Below are positions 52,600-64,000 of a stretch of DNA of 64,000 nt, in pieces. Below the pieces are notes generated by a model, which did no database searches, had not been told where the DNA came from, and saw nothing but the letters and a program-made list of their open reading frames with translations. Each line of letters opens with the position of its first letter. Within the stretch, counting starts at the first letter, position 1. The position numbers and the translations under genes are program-made. The DNA comes from Epiperipatus broadwayi (taxonomy: Eukaryota; Onychophora; Udeonychophora; Euonychophora; Peripatidae), in the NCBI GenBank assembly GCA_028023455.1, contig JAQFVV010012423.1:3517753-3581752 (forward strand). The letters run 5' to 3'.

Positions 52600-52955
52600 T
52601 TGGTTCATCCTAATCATGGAGCCAAAATATTATGTTGGTTACTATATCAAGAGGTGGCATGCCAAGTGCTGTACAAAATTGTGTGTAAATACTTGAATTG
52701 CTTAAAGGCTTATTGTGGGGAAACAAAAGCTAACCTGTCCATAAGACTGGCTCAGCACAATTACTTATACAACCAGGTTAAAAATGGATGTGAAAAATCA
52801 TCTTTGTTTTTGGATTATGACTTCTAGTACTAAAGTTGTTTGCTGTGAAAGAGATGACAAAAAGTGAAAGGTGAAGGAAATGTAGTCTGAAGAAAAAATA
52901 TGCATATCATAAGTAAAAAAGAAACTAGCACCCTCTTTCTAATAAATGGCATCTA
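52600..52955 (+). pseudogene. Penelope-like element remnant, GIY-YIG endonuclease
   Basis: The + frame 52600-52827 reads VLYKIVCKYLNCLKAYCGET followed by KANLSIRLAQHNYLYNQVKN. This is the PLE GIY-YIG signature: (G)VYKI.C..C...YIGET...L..RL.EH. The GIY tyrosine is kept (VLY), the YIG motif reads YCG, and the Arg of the RL.EH block and its His are kept. After a frameshift at about 52830, a frame gives TKVVCCERDDKK, then KVKEM and SEEKICIS, matching the PLE C-terminal E.....RK.KEA..I. The RT upstream is not traceable. It differs in sequence from the copy at the left edge, so it is a different PLE family. Confidence 0.82.
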
Positions 52956-55900
52956 TAACTTTCTTTATATTTATTAGAATGTAATTTAAAAACTGAATTT
53001 CCATTTTATGCTAATTCATTTTATAATAAACAAAAAACTTTAAAATTATTGTTTAACAGATTTTAATTGTATAATGCTTATGACTATGATATGTTTATAT
53101 ATAAAGCACTTAGCTAAATAAAATAAATATCTGTAATATCAAAAAACCTATTATGTTGTTAAATGTTTAAACATTTAAGAAATCATTATATAAAATTCTA
53201 TTTATATACAATGCTTTCAACATGCAATCAATTATCATTTACTAAACATTTACTTGTTAGCATTTATGGCCTCAAAAATAGACCAGTACATCTTTGTTTA
53301 TAATGTTTTGTTATTTCACTAATTACAAATTATATTACTCCATGTAGTTTTCAAAAAATGATGACTAAAACAAGATTACTATTTGATGCATTATATTATT
53401 AGTTATATTGATTTGGTGCTGATATACCACTGGATTGAGTCCCACTGACTCATCTTAGTTTGAATTTGAAAAATGTGTTCAATCAAAAGTCTCTCTAACA
53501 TTACTGTGTGTATGTGTTTGTATATAAGCATGATTTCGTATAACATAAAATATAATAGCTTGTATCCATGATTGTGGTGTATAGTTCTCAAAGCATTCTT
53601 TAATGAAATATGATTTAACTCTGATAAAAGCACATATATGCATACAAATGTGTATTAAGTAGTACTTTATAGAATTATTGAAAAACAAATATTACATGAA
53701 GCCAATAAAAATAATTAATTTTGCTTAAATTAATTGAAAATATATTTCAAATTTAACACTACTTTTTTTACGATTACTATACAATTATAAAATATAATGA
53801 GGTAGTTGAAAGATAGGTTACATATTGCTTTATTCTATTTCTGAAAAGAGTATACTTTATTAGATTCCATTTAAATTTTATGATTAATTTTTCATTATGT
53901 TTCTATCTATACTAATAATTTCTTCAAAATATTTATAATTTTTACAAAACTTGTATTTTTCATTCCATTTTTTCCTATAGTTTGAGATAGCATAAGTATT
54001 TTTTTTCTTTTGATTTTTTTTTTTTTTAATTTTAAGCACATCACATTAAATGACTGTAAATAAAACAGTTTTAGCAAGATAATATCACTTTGCTTTTTTT
54101 TTTTTACAGTTTTTTTTTAGTTTTACCATCTATTCTAATAATAATAATTGTTTTACTTACCTAATTATTTTTTTTCAAAGAATGACAATTTATTGCATTT
54201 ATATCATGAGGTTTAAAGCTTAACATAGCAGTAATGCCTATAAATTCAAATAACTTAACATAATTACAAAGTTGTTAAAAATTTCAATTAATAATAATGC
54301 CTTTTTTAAATATTTCAATGTCATCTGAATGACAATTACTTGAAAATGTAGATTAATATGTTAGCTTTTCTGATTTGTATTGATTTCTTAAGTATCTTAT
54401 TTGTTTTTTTTCAATTCAATGTTTTCTGCATAAAAATTATAATAAATTTAATAAACATCATTTACATAGTTGTTTAAAGACTATAGGTATATAGCTTGTA
54501 ATTTCTTTATAAGCTCTTTTATATTATAAATATCAATAAAACATTATTAGAATAGTGTAATAAATTATGATTTAAATGGTTCTTAATATTTCTATTTTAT
54601 TTTATTTTATTTCTTTTATAATAGAAATAGTGATTACCTCATTTTTGTAAGTTTTCCAACTTTTACACATTTAATTAAATGTGTTAAAAATTTATTTAGA
54701 ATCTATGAAATTTTATTACAAGATACCTTGTTTCCCTCTTTTGTATACTATATACTTATTTGAAGAATTTTTAAATAATTTTATAGCTGTGCTATATTGT
54801 CTTCTTATTACTGAAATGAATTTTTCCTAATATCAAAATGACATTTGTATCTGTAAATCCTTTTTTACTAATTTCCCATGCGATATCTTGATTTTATTAC
54901 CTTATATCAACTCTATTATTATTGCACTATTTTTACCATATCCTTTAACAAAATGTCATATATTATTTATTTTTGTCTCAATAAAAAATATTGCTGTGTT
55001 TTTACTTGTATGTTTCAATGACTGAGATGTTTCTTAAAATTCATGTTGTAAGTTGTAATTACAATCTTCTTAAACAAATTTATTTTGATAGATTTGAATT
55101 AAAGTATAACTTATACTTCACTAAACACTAATAATTTTTTATATTTTTTGCATAAATTAATGTAGTTGTAGAATAGAAAACTTGAGATGTGAAGCCTAGG
55201 AACTTTATTTCAGATCTATCACTTCCAATGTGTGAACAACTTGTAACATCCTATGTGACAAGTTTATTTGATTATATATATTTTTGTATTGAATAAATAA
55301 ATTTTATCACGGTACTGAAACATTCATTTTATCATAATAAAATTCAAGTCTATTGAATTTTATTCAGTCAATTTCATATTCATTTTTTTTAAAGAAAAAT
55401 AATTTATTTTGCTCAAATTATACCAACTATATCTTTAACATTCAAATGTTTTACACTTCTGGCATTAAAGACTATTATAACAATTAAAATATTATTTAAT
55501 CAATTTAAAATTGTTATATACATCTACATAAAATTTTTAAATAAACTTAAATTTATAATAAAAGTTGCCATCTGTATACCAAAAATATATATGTTGTGAC
55601 ATAAGCCTAAATTGTATAAAATTGGTCATTTATCAATTTTCATAATGATGATTGTTATATATTCCACTTATAATGAATACTAGTCTTTTTCACCCTCATA
55701 ATATAATAAGGAGCATTAGTATTTTTATATCAACTGTTTATTCATATCTTTTTCTAGCATTAAAAATTCTGATGGTATTTCATTGAATGCATTATACCTT
55801 TTTTTTCTCTCTTTGTTAATTTGAAAATGATACACAATTGAGTGTATTGTAAAATAATTACTGAATAAAAACCCAGAGATTATTTTCCACTGTTTCATCA

Positions 55901-58521
55901 ATTACTACCAAGTTGTCAAAATGATAATATTGTAGATTCTGAAAAAGAGAGGTATAAATTTTAGTGATGGTCCCAAGTGACAATATAAATATGTAAATGA
56001 TTTATGTTGTTTACTATAGTCATAGATGGTTGACTCTAAGATCACAATACAAATCTCTAATTTGGAGTGCTCAAAATGCTTATGAACTCCCAAAAAGTAG
56101 AGTTTGAAAAAAAGTCAGCACAAATTTAAATTATATTTATTTAACTTTTAAAAAATACAATTGATAACTCAGATAAAAGTATCAAAAATCTTATAAGGAA
56201 AAAAATAATCTTTCCTCTTGCCTTATATATGTTGAATGCTTCTGTAATGACATGTAGTCATCAAACATTTGTTCTACAATGTCTCTTTGAGACTTTTAGA
56301 ATCAAAATCCTATTTTAGTTAACATATTTTTTCCACAGCCTATGAATACCAACAATATTTATACTAACATATCATTTGATTGTTATAGCTTACTATAACA
56401 AACAAAGAAATTTCATTTTTTTGCATACTAGTCTCCTCTAGCATGAGATTCATTTATTCCTCTTTTATTGTTCTATTGCTATCATATGGAATTATATATA
56501 AATATATTATGCCTAATGAATGAATCAAGAAACTTTTATATTGAAAGACAATTATTATACAAAAATAGAAATTTTAAGTGATTATAAATCTATTGAATAA
56601 AATGAAGATTTGTTGCAAAATAAATATGTGGAAGTGAGATATCATAAAAGAAAAAATATTTATAAATTATTAGTCTAATAATAAAATACACTTTTTTTTT
56701 AAAATAAACACATCTATAAAGAAAATAAATTTACAATGAAAATATCTTAAACTGAATTTCACAAAATTGAAAGTAATGCTTAAATTTCAAGAATTAATAA
56801 ATAAAGAAACCATAACAATTTTATAGAATTGTACTAAAATAAGAATAATATAAAATAAAAATGAATAAAATGTAGAACTGAAGAGAACATTAAAAAATAT
56901 TAGAAAAAAATAATCAATAGTTATAAAAATCATAAAATTGGAGTAACTAATATAAACAAAAATAAGGTTATTAATAAAGAAAATAAAAAAAAATTAGAGT
57001 AAATTGCTCATTCATATATTTTTGTAACTCAAAGAAGTATGTTATTTCTTCTTTCAATTTAATTTCATTTAAAGATGATATGCAATTGAATAATTGAATG
57101 TGTGTTATAAATTTATTATTAAATGGTAGCCTAGATTCAATTTCCCATGATTCTCTGCTATATTCATTTCAGAAGAAACCAATGTGACTTTTAATAATTT
57201 AAGTAATTATTGTTATTAAACTCAAAAATAATGAACTGCATGGAAAAAGTATTTGCAAAGGTAAATTAGTTTGAGATGTAATTTCTATCTCTAAAAATTT
57301 CTATTATCAGCTGAATGAACATTAATATATCATATCTAAAACAGCTCTATGTTGTATATTTATCATGGTTAAACTTCTAACAAGTGTTTGGAAGCTACTT
57401 GACATGTTACAGTTATTGTCTTCATATTTACTTTTTTTTTTTTTTAATGTGTAATCAAATATTTTTTGAAAGCTATAATCAGAAGAATAGTTAATATAAT
57501 TAATATGTAGAAATAATAGCTAAAATATCCATTAGGTATCAAAAAAGGTTAAACATCTAAATAATCATCACATTCTACAAATTTCACCAACATTTGATTA
57601 GATATATTTAAACTATGACTATTAAATTTATAAAGATTAGAAAATAATCTTTGTCTATTATATAGATTTCTTAAAAATATATATTTAAAATAACAGTCCG
57701 ACTTTTCCAGCAATTTCATTTTCAAGATATTTATTACTACAATAATGAAAGGTTATAAAGCATGTATTTATTATTGTAATAGGTAGAATACAAAACGAAA
57801 TTTTGAATTACAGAGAAATACCAAAATAATTTGTTAGAATGGTTCACTTATATATCATGAATAATTGCTTTAAAAATGTCTTATTTCAAATTCTTTATTT
57901 CATAAACCTAAAAGCTAAATCTTATGAAAATAAAACAATCAATTAAATTTCTTACATCATTATAAAATCAAAGTTAATCATTTGACCAAAATATAATAAA
58001 ATAAATTGAACAATTATTTAAAATAGATATTTGAACTCAGAAACAAGATTACAGTCAAAAAGCTAATAAATGAGTTGACAAAAAAAAACATAATTGTACT
58101 CATAAAGAATTACTAATACTATGAATGTAATACAAAAAGTGAATTATTTCAAACTGTACATTTTTAATTAATTGATGCATTATTAAATAATAAACAAATG
58201 CAAATAAATTTCAAAATATATATATATATACATACAATTTAAATGATCAAGTCACAATTCAGGTAGCAGAAATCTCTCAATCTGTTTGTCATTCATGAAA
58301 AATTATGACATATATTATTATTAAATGGATATTTACGTTAAACAATAAATTACATCATATATTAAAAATGATAAATAACTAACGGACAAGAATCTGTCAA
58401 ATTCATAACACATATATAAGCTCATCATATTTAGTAAAATTTAAAAAATTATAATTATAAAATTAAAATGACGTTTTGATGACAAAGATTATATATACAT
58501 TCAAATTTCATTTTGGATTTT
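52956..58521. other. Long non-coding AT-rich stretch
   Basis: No gene, SINE or LINE motif is recognised. Frames at 53403-53688 and 55905-56093 on the minus strand are short and without domains. Poly-T runs lie at about 54017 and 54095. Confidence 0.55.
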
Positions 58522-58646
58522 TATTTTTTCCATTTTTTTACTCATGTGTCAAAGCATCAGCCAGGAAGCAAATCCGGGACAACTGCTTGTAAGGAAGTTG
58601 TGCTGACCTCTTGACCACCAATGCTTGACTATTTTTCCCATTTATT
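58522..58646 (-). mobile_element. Full-length tRNA-derived mini-SINE, copy 4, with target-site duplications
   Basis: The element proper is 58539-58629, again 91 bases, on the minus strand. It begins GTCAAGCATTGGTGG, has the A box TGGTCAAGAGG, the loop CTTACAA and a B-box-like GGATTTGCTTCC, and ends CTGATGCTTTGACACATGAG. The flanking direct repeats are TATTTTTTCCATTTTTT (58522) and TATTTTTCCCATTTATT (58630). It shares the CTTACAA loop with copy 1; this differs from the Gly(UCC) loop CTTCCAA by one base and would read as a Val(UAC) anticodon. The ends are the same as in copy 3. Confidence 0.9.
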
Positions 58647-61600
58647 ATCCCGAATCCATCATATCACAATTATCCATTAAGATGGAACTGGGACCAATTT
58701 CTCTCAGTTTTTATAAAGTTCTTTATCAATATTTACTTTTTGAAGTATCTCAAATATAACACACGAACACAACTCTGCTTTATATTTTTTTATTTATTGC
58801 ATTCATAATATAATTTAGAAAATATAGCTAAAACTTCCTTATCATCACCCACTCATAAAACATATAAATAAAGACATCAGAAAAAAACAAATAATTTCTA
58901 AGAGGCATTTTATAATAAACTACCACTCCTCATTTAGTCCAAGTGACAATGTCTTAGATATGTGTTCATAATTTGTTTTAATATTTATTAATGCCAAATT
59001 ATTACATATTTATTTACAAGAATCAAACTTTGTGCACTCAATACATTGATATTTAATTATTATTAATATTTATTTGTTAAACTTGATTTTGTTGTTAGTT
59101 CAGATATATATATAAGTGCGTTTGTATTTGTTTGTGTTAAATTTATATCTTCTGTAAAATTATTTGTATTTTTTTATGTGCCTATTGCCATTATGAAATG
59201 ATTTCTTACTTATTTTAAAGAAGTATTTTTAACTTAAAAATAATGTATATGAATGTTAGAAATTCTAAAAACACTCTTAGTGATAAAAAATAAACATAAA
59301 TATATATATATTATGATAAAAAATAAACATAAATATATATATATTATTTTGTAAAATGTTTTAACATTAAAAACTATTATCTTTTTAAAATTAAAAAACA
59401 TCAATAAACAAGTCAAGTCTATCTCTTAACCTTACTTAAAATGAACTGTAATGAAATTTAAAAATGAATGACTGTTAGAAAATAGTAAACTTTTTAAAAA
59501 GGTTCAATGTTTTATTACTAAAAAATTAAAATTAAATAAAAAAACTAATAAAAATAAAACATAAAATATAAAAGTGAAAATAATAATAATAATAAAAGTT
59601 GTAATAACAATGAAAAAACAATATTTTTTGTATTTTCATTAAAAATTTATATCTTGTACTTTATTTGATCATTTTTACACATAAATTTGGCAAATATACC
59701 TTTAATCTGTTATTTTCATTTATGATTAAAAACATTACAATTAACATATGTTTATCAGAAATTTGTAAGTTTATGAATAACTTATAAAATCAATTGATTA
59801 TTACCTAGTAAGAACAGGTAATTAAATTATCCATTTGAAAAATCTGATTACTTCTAGATAGGCTTAGGGAACTTGAAACACTTCTAAAAGTAATTTTACT
59901 ATCAATCTTATGTACTATATTTCTAAATTGAAGATGTATAGAAGCAGAAGTAATATTATAATAAAGCATCAGGTTTCTTTTTACACATTTTTTTCTATAA
60001 TACCATAATAAAAACAATAGATATTAGTAAAAGTGAATTTTTCATTTAAGCACAAAAAATCACAGGAAAAATAATATATTTCCAGTTTTTCTAACCCCCC
60101 CCCCAAGAAAAAAACATTAGTAGCCAAAACATCATTGGAAAAATTATTTATTAATATTAGATAATATGAAGCAATTTCAAAATTTTAACAAAATTAAAAC
60201 TATCGCAGTCTAAAAGATTAATACATCTAACACTGATTCTATATATTATTTACAAATGTTATTGTTATATATTCCATATATATTCTATGAAGGAATAATA
60301 AAAATAAATATAGCAATAGTTGAGAACTATTTAACTTTAAATTACCTGTACACAGGACTATAAAAACTATTATGAGTAGATACTACCTCTAATTATCTAT
60401 ATTGGCAAAGAAATTCAAATTAAACTATAGCCTGGTTCTATATTTATAGATTCCAAATAAAAATATATTTATTACTTTTTTTTTTATATTTCCAAATGCA
60501 GTAAAGCTAATAATTTATTTGATAAAAAATCAATAGAAAATAATTTACTCTAAATAGTTGTAGAAAAGTATTAAATAAAACATACAATATAGAATATCAT
60601 AAAGTTGAGTTTTTTTACGTACTTTATTAAATGTAAATTACTGGTGATTCCCAGAAATAAAATATAAAAGAGTCATACTTGATAATTTTCTGAAAAAAAT
60701 ATAAAAGGTTTAAAATATTTTTAATGATTGAGTTTTTTCTCTAATTTTATAAAAAAACTGTACATGCTACTTTATCTAAAATAATAAATATAAACATCAT
60801 GTAAATTAAAGAGTCTTCAATAATTAATGGTCTGAAATGAAAACTACCCATGTTTCATAAAAATAATTTTGGACCTTTTATTTTTTCATGTAACAAAAAA
60901 TAGATCTAAAATAATTTTTAGGAACTATTTATTAAAAACCTGATTCAAATACTCAAAATTAATTTTCACAATACCCTGCTGGAAAATAAAAGGTTTTCAC
61001 TAAATTTATAGATACACAAATAATAATAGCATAAGTCACATAACTTGAATATTTCATTACAATACATTACACTACTGTTGCATATTAATTTTTAATGTTT
61101 CAGATGTTGCTAAGTGAACATAGCTAACAAAAACTATTATGTAAATAAATATTACTAATAAGTTTTGTGTTACTACCTTACATATGTTTTAAATTTTATG
61201 ATCTCAATTTTAAAGACTTAATTAATAAAATATCTGAACAAACAAATATATTAATGTGTTAAAAGTGTTTTTATTAAATTATAGTAAGTTATTTTCCTTC
61301 TTTAATGTTTTAATATTATTGATTAAATCATTTTCTCAGCATATTAGCTATTGGTTTCTTCAAAAAATACTAATTGGATTATTTAATATTTTCTTAAAAG
61401 ACTAAAGTTAATAATGTGAATCTAAAGAAGAATTTTTTTAAAGCTTGCCATGATTTAAGTAGATGCAATAGATAAACTTGTTTTATTTTATATAAAATAT
61501 GGTTATTTTCTCTGGTTATTTTTAGTTTTTAAAATAAATGTTTTTTTTTAAATTATAATTTATAAAGTTTTTCTTCATATAAAATTGTTTAGAGTCAGAA

Positions 61601-62101
61601 TTTAGAGATATTAAATTTAAACCTAACTAATTAACATAACTTTCAATTAACTTCAATTTTAAATGTAAATCATTAATTTAACTGTTAAATAATATTGATT
61701 ATATTTAGTGTACATGTGTGTGTATAAATATTTTGGCATGCATGTGAAAAATTGGGAAATTTGAAATATATTATTAAAAGTTATATTTTAATAAAAACGG
61801 TACATTAAATAATTGCAATATAAAAAGCTTTTATAGAGAGTGTACTTCGAGTAAATGTGTAATTTAAAAAAATATAAGTAAATAAGTTTTAAATTGATGA
61901 AATAAATTATTTAACAATTAAATACAATTAATAAAGTTCATTTTTATTTTAATTATCTATCTAGACATCACACTACTAAATAGCATTAATTAGGTAAAAA
62001 GTTGAACTTCATGTCAATTATGAAAGACAAAAATGCACTCACTATTAAGTTAAATAATACATGATCACTATTTCTTATATAACACATAATTGTTATTAAA
62101 C
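58647..62101. other. Long non-coding AT-rich stretch
   Basis: No gene is recognised. It includes a 33-base tandem duplication at 59281-59346 and a run of ten C at 60095-60104 followed by an A run. Confidence 0.55.
59281..59346. repeat. 33-base tandem duplication
   Basis: Two perfect copies of a unit beginning TGATAAAAAATAAACATAAA, at 59281-59313 and 59314-59346. Confidence 0.95.
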
Positions 62102-62786
62102 AAGGAAAAACTTTCCATACAGTAGTGCCATTTGTGTCAACCAGAGTAATCAATGGATGCCAGTAGGCTTGTGCATTAAATTCTTATCTAGTGCCTACTC
62201 ATCCAATATCCCCAGACTAGTTTCTAGCTTGGTACCTTCATCAGTGAGGACTCTCAATCTGAGAGCACTGCACCTAGATCTTAGGATGTAATGCAACTCT
62301 CCAAGGTGACACTAATGTATGGAGAGTTTTGCCTTGTATAATAACAATTGTGTGACAGTACAAAATATAGTGATAATGTGATGTTTAATGGTTTAACACC
62401 AATCCTGCCTAATAAGGATAGTGGTGGTTGTTAAAGCACCAAAGACACCAAAATGTATGGGTGCAGAACTGAGTTTAGACCCATATGACTATATAAGCTA
62501 TTGAGCTTAGATTGAAAATATTATTGTGTTTTCAATTTCATTCTCATAGTTATTTAGTTAAGTAGAGATAAAAGGTGGATGCTGGAGGGTTGCATTAGAT
62601 CTTAAGATCTAGGTGCAGTGCTCTCAGATCCAAGATTCCTCACTGATGAAGGCCACAAGCCAGAAACTAGTCTGGGGATATTGGATGAGTAGGCACTAGA
62701 TAGGGATTTTATGCACAAGCTTTCTGGCATCCATTGATTACTCTGGTTGTCACAGAGTGGCACTATTGTATGAAGAGTTTTGCCTA
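62102..62786. mobile_element. Foldback of two MITE-like copies with a shared internal motif
   Basis: The left arm (62102-62303) and right arm (62583-62786) are reverse complements with few mismatches, for example GTGCCTACTCATCCAATATC against GATATTGGATGAGTAGGCAC. The left copy is itself bounded by terminal inverted repeats. AAAAACTTTCCATACAGTAG at its start faces TAATGTATGGAGAGTTTTGC at 62314-62333, giving an element of about 235 bases. The right copy ends in the same terminal sequence (TTGTATGAAGAGTTTTGCC). The spacer holds other repeat DNA, part of which recurs near 48.8 kb. No coding frame is present. It is best read as two opposed copies of one non-autonomous element. Confidence 0.85.
62637..62668 (+). 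other. Hammerhead-like core motif CTGATGA ... GAAA
   Basis: The right arm reads CACTGATGAAGGC, then CACAA, then GCCAGAAACTAGTC: a CTGATGA box, a GGC/GCC mini-stem and a GAAA box, the order found in hammerhead ribozymes. I could not find convincing stems I and III with a cleavage triplet, and the first stem II pair would be A-A. The left arm has a diverged copy on the minus strand (CTGATGAAGGTACCAAGC then TAGAAACTAGTC). It may be a decayed ribozyme or coincidence. Confidence 0.3.
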
Positions 62787-62887
62787 ATTTAAATATTATG
62801 ATAGAATACTTATATAGAGTTTGTTGAACTATATTGCATTAATGGAAATGTAGTAGAAATCTTAAAATTTATGTGTGTATAAAAGAA

Positions 62888-62909
62888 ACACACACACACA
62901 CACACACAC
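62888..62909. repeat. (CA)n microsatellite
   Basis: A short pure CA run of 22 bases. Confidence 0.95.
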
Positions 62910-64000
62910 TATTATTAATGTCACAATTCTCTTTGTTTTAATTAAATTGATTTGTTTTGTTTAACTATTATTTTCATTTTAGTTTGAATCAATAAAAGTT
63001 ATTTTTTATGGTATCAAATGTCTGAATAGAAAATCAAAAAAATTATCCAGCAATATTATTCTAAGATATATGATTGACCAGTCTATTAAGGAGTAAATCA
63101 TGGAAAGATGTTATAAATCATATTAATCATTTGAAGCACATCAATGGAAACTGACTAAAAATTCGGAAATGTGTTTATTCCATCCTTATTTTAAAGGATT
63201 AAATAATTGAACTATTGGATAACAATAATTGCTTTTATCACTTTACAGATATTACTTTTAATCTATTAATATTATTAACTTTATCTATTAATGAAGTAAT
63301 TCTTAAGTATTTGCAAAAATCTGGCTTAACAGTGAATAACCATAAATAATTTTGTGAAAGACAATCCCTTTTAAATTGTTTTTGGAAAAGCATGAATAAA
63401 TTGTAATATTTATTATTATTAAAAGTATAATAATGATTTTTTATTGTAAAAGCATCAACTGTCTTAAGAATAGAAGAAATTGTAATAATTTGAAATTAGA
63501 TTATATAAATTTAAGAAAAGGAAAGTACATAAAAATCATCATTTTCAATATTTTGAAGTAAATTTTTTTTTTTCATTTATTTTTCCACAAATACAGATAA
63601 GCTAACTTTGGTCTGACATAATTATTTATTCTGACTTTATCTGTCTATCTATTTGGAAATTTCCAAATTGCTTATTCATTTTTAAAATATATTACATTAA
63701 AAAAAGAAATGATTTAAACTTATATCATACCTAATATTATTTAAATATGTGAACATGATAATATGGGATTTCTTTGCTAATGTTTCTTTGAATTTGTGTT
63801 TTAATTGTGAACATTTTTTTTCAAATAATTCCTGCTCTGGATCCTGGTATATATATTTTCTATCTGCCTAAATCAAAGACTAACCTGTTATATTTTTTTT
63901 TAAAAAGCTGCAAAAGGGACTTGAATAAAAGGGATTTTTTCCATTATAAGATGAAAAAGAACTTATGATCCCTAATCTAAAATGATAAAAAAGTAAAAAT
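62910..64000. other. Non-coding AT-rich stretch to the window edge
   Basis: No gene is recognised. One + frame around 63280 (NEVILKYLQKSGLTVNNHK) has a protein-like look but no family I can name. Confidence 0.5.

Noticed and set aside
53403-53688. Overlapping minus-strand frames of 69-76 codons
   Set aside because: They overlap in different frames, have no domain and sit in ordinary AT-rich DNA.
63121-63420. Protein-like frame near the right edge (NEVILKYLQKSG)
   Set aside because: Short and interrupted, without ordered blocks of any family I could name.

Overview
The window reads as AT-rich, non-coding DNA from an animal nuclear genome. I see no intact host protein-coding gene, rRNA gene, functional tRNA gene or CRISPR array. 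By eye the base composition is strongly A+T. Long (TA)n, (ATT)n and (CA)n(TA)n tracts recur every few kilobases, and most open frames are chance frames or translated microsatellites. The recognisable content is decayed retroelements: two Penelope-like element (PLE) remnants with a GIY-YIG endonuclease, two RTE-type LINE copies, one further non-LTR retrotransposon with an APE-type endonuclease, and four copies of a very short tRNA-derived SINE. This mix, with no prokaryotic gene organisation, fits an invertebrate metazoan. A lophotrochozoan such as a mollusc or flatworm is possible, but the sequence alone does not settle the taxon. LAYOUT: 1-1 kb, a PLE remnant running from the end of the reverse transcriptase into the GIY-YIG domain. 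1-17 kb, AT-rich filler with (TA)n tracts and a few islands visibly richer in G+C (about 2.15-2.36, 9.0-9.56 and 10.0-10.4 kb). 17.6-19.7 kb, a dense cluster of palindromes and nested inverted and direct repeats between (TA)n tracts. 20.9 kb, SINE copy 1. 22.9-25.1 kb, RTE copy A. 27.4-29.6 kb, very long (ATT)n and (TAA)n arrays. 30-33 kb, a two-ORF-like LINE remnant with two AT hairpins inside it. 34.4-35.0 kb, a foldback element. 35.8-38.3 kb, RTE copy B. 40.1 and 48.2 kb, SINE copies 2 and 3. 50.3 kb, a short element with terminal inverted repeats. 50.8-52.3 kb, a longer island of mixed composition. 52.6-52.95 kb, the second PLE GIY-YIG remnant. 58.5 kb, SINE copy 4. 62.1-62.8 kb, a foldback made of two copies of a repeat carrying a CTGATGA...GAAA motif. 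HOW THE PARTS RELATE: nothing here forms a pathway. The two RTE copies share a 20-base identical stretch at equivalent positions and clearly belong to one subfamily. The SINE copies lie between target-site duplications of about 17 bases, which points to target-primed retrotransposition, with LINE machinery of the kind found here as an obvious but unproven source. The most interesting system is this 91-base tRNA-only SINE: it is little more than a tRNA-Gly(UCC)-like body whose flanks extend the acceptor stem, plus a TGACATATGA(A)n tail. Two anticodon-loop variants are present.
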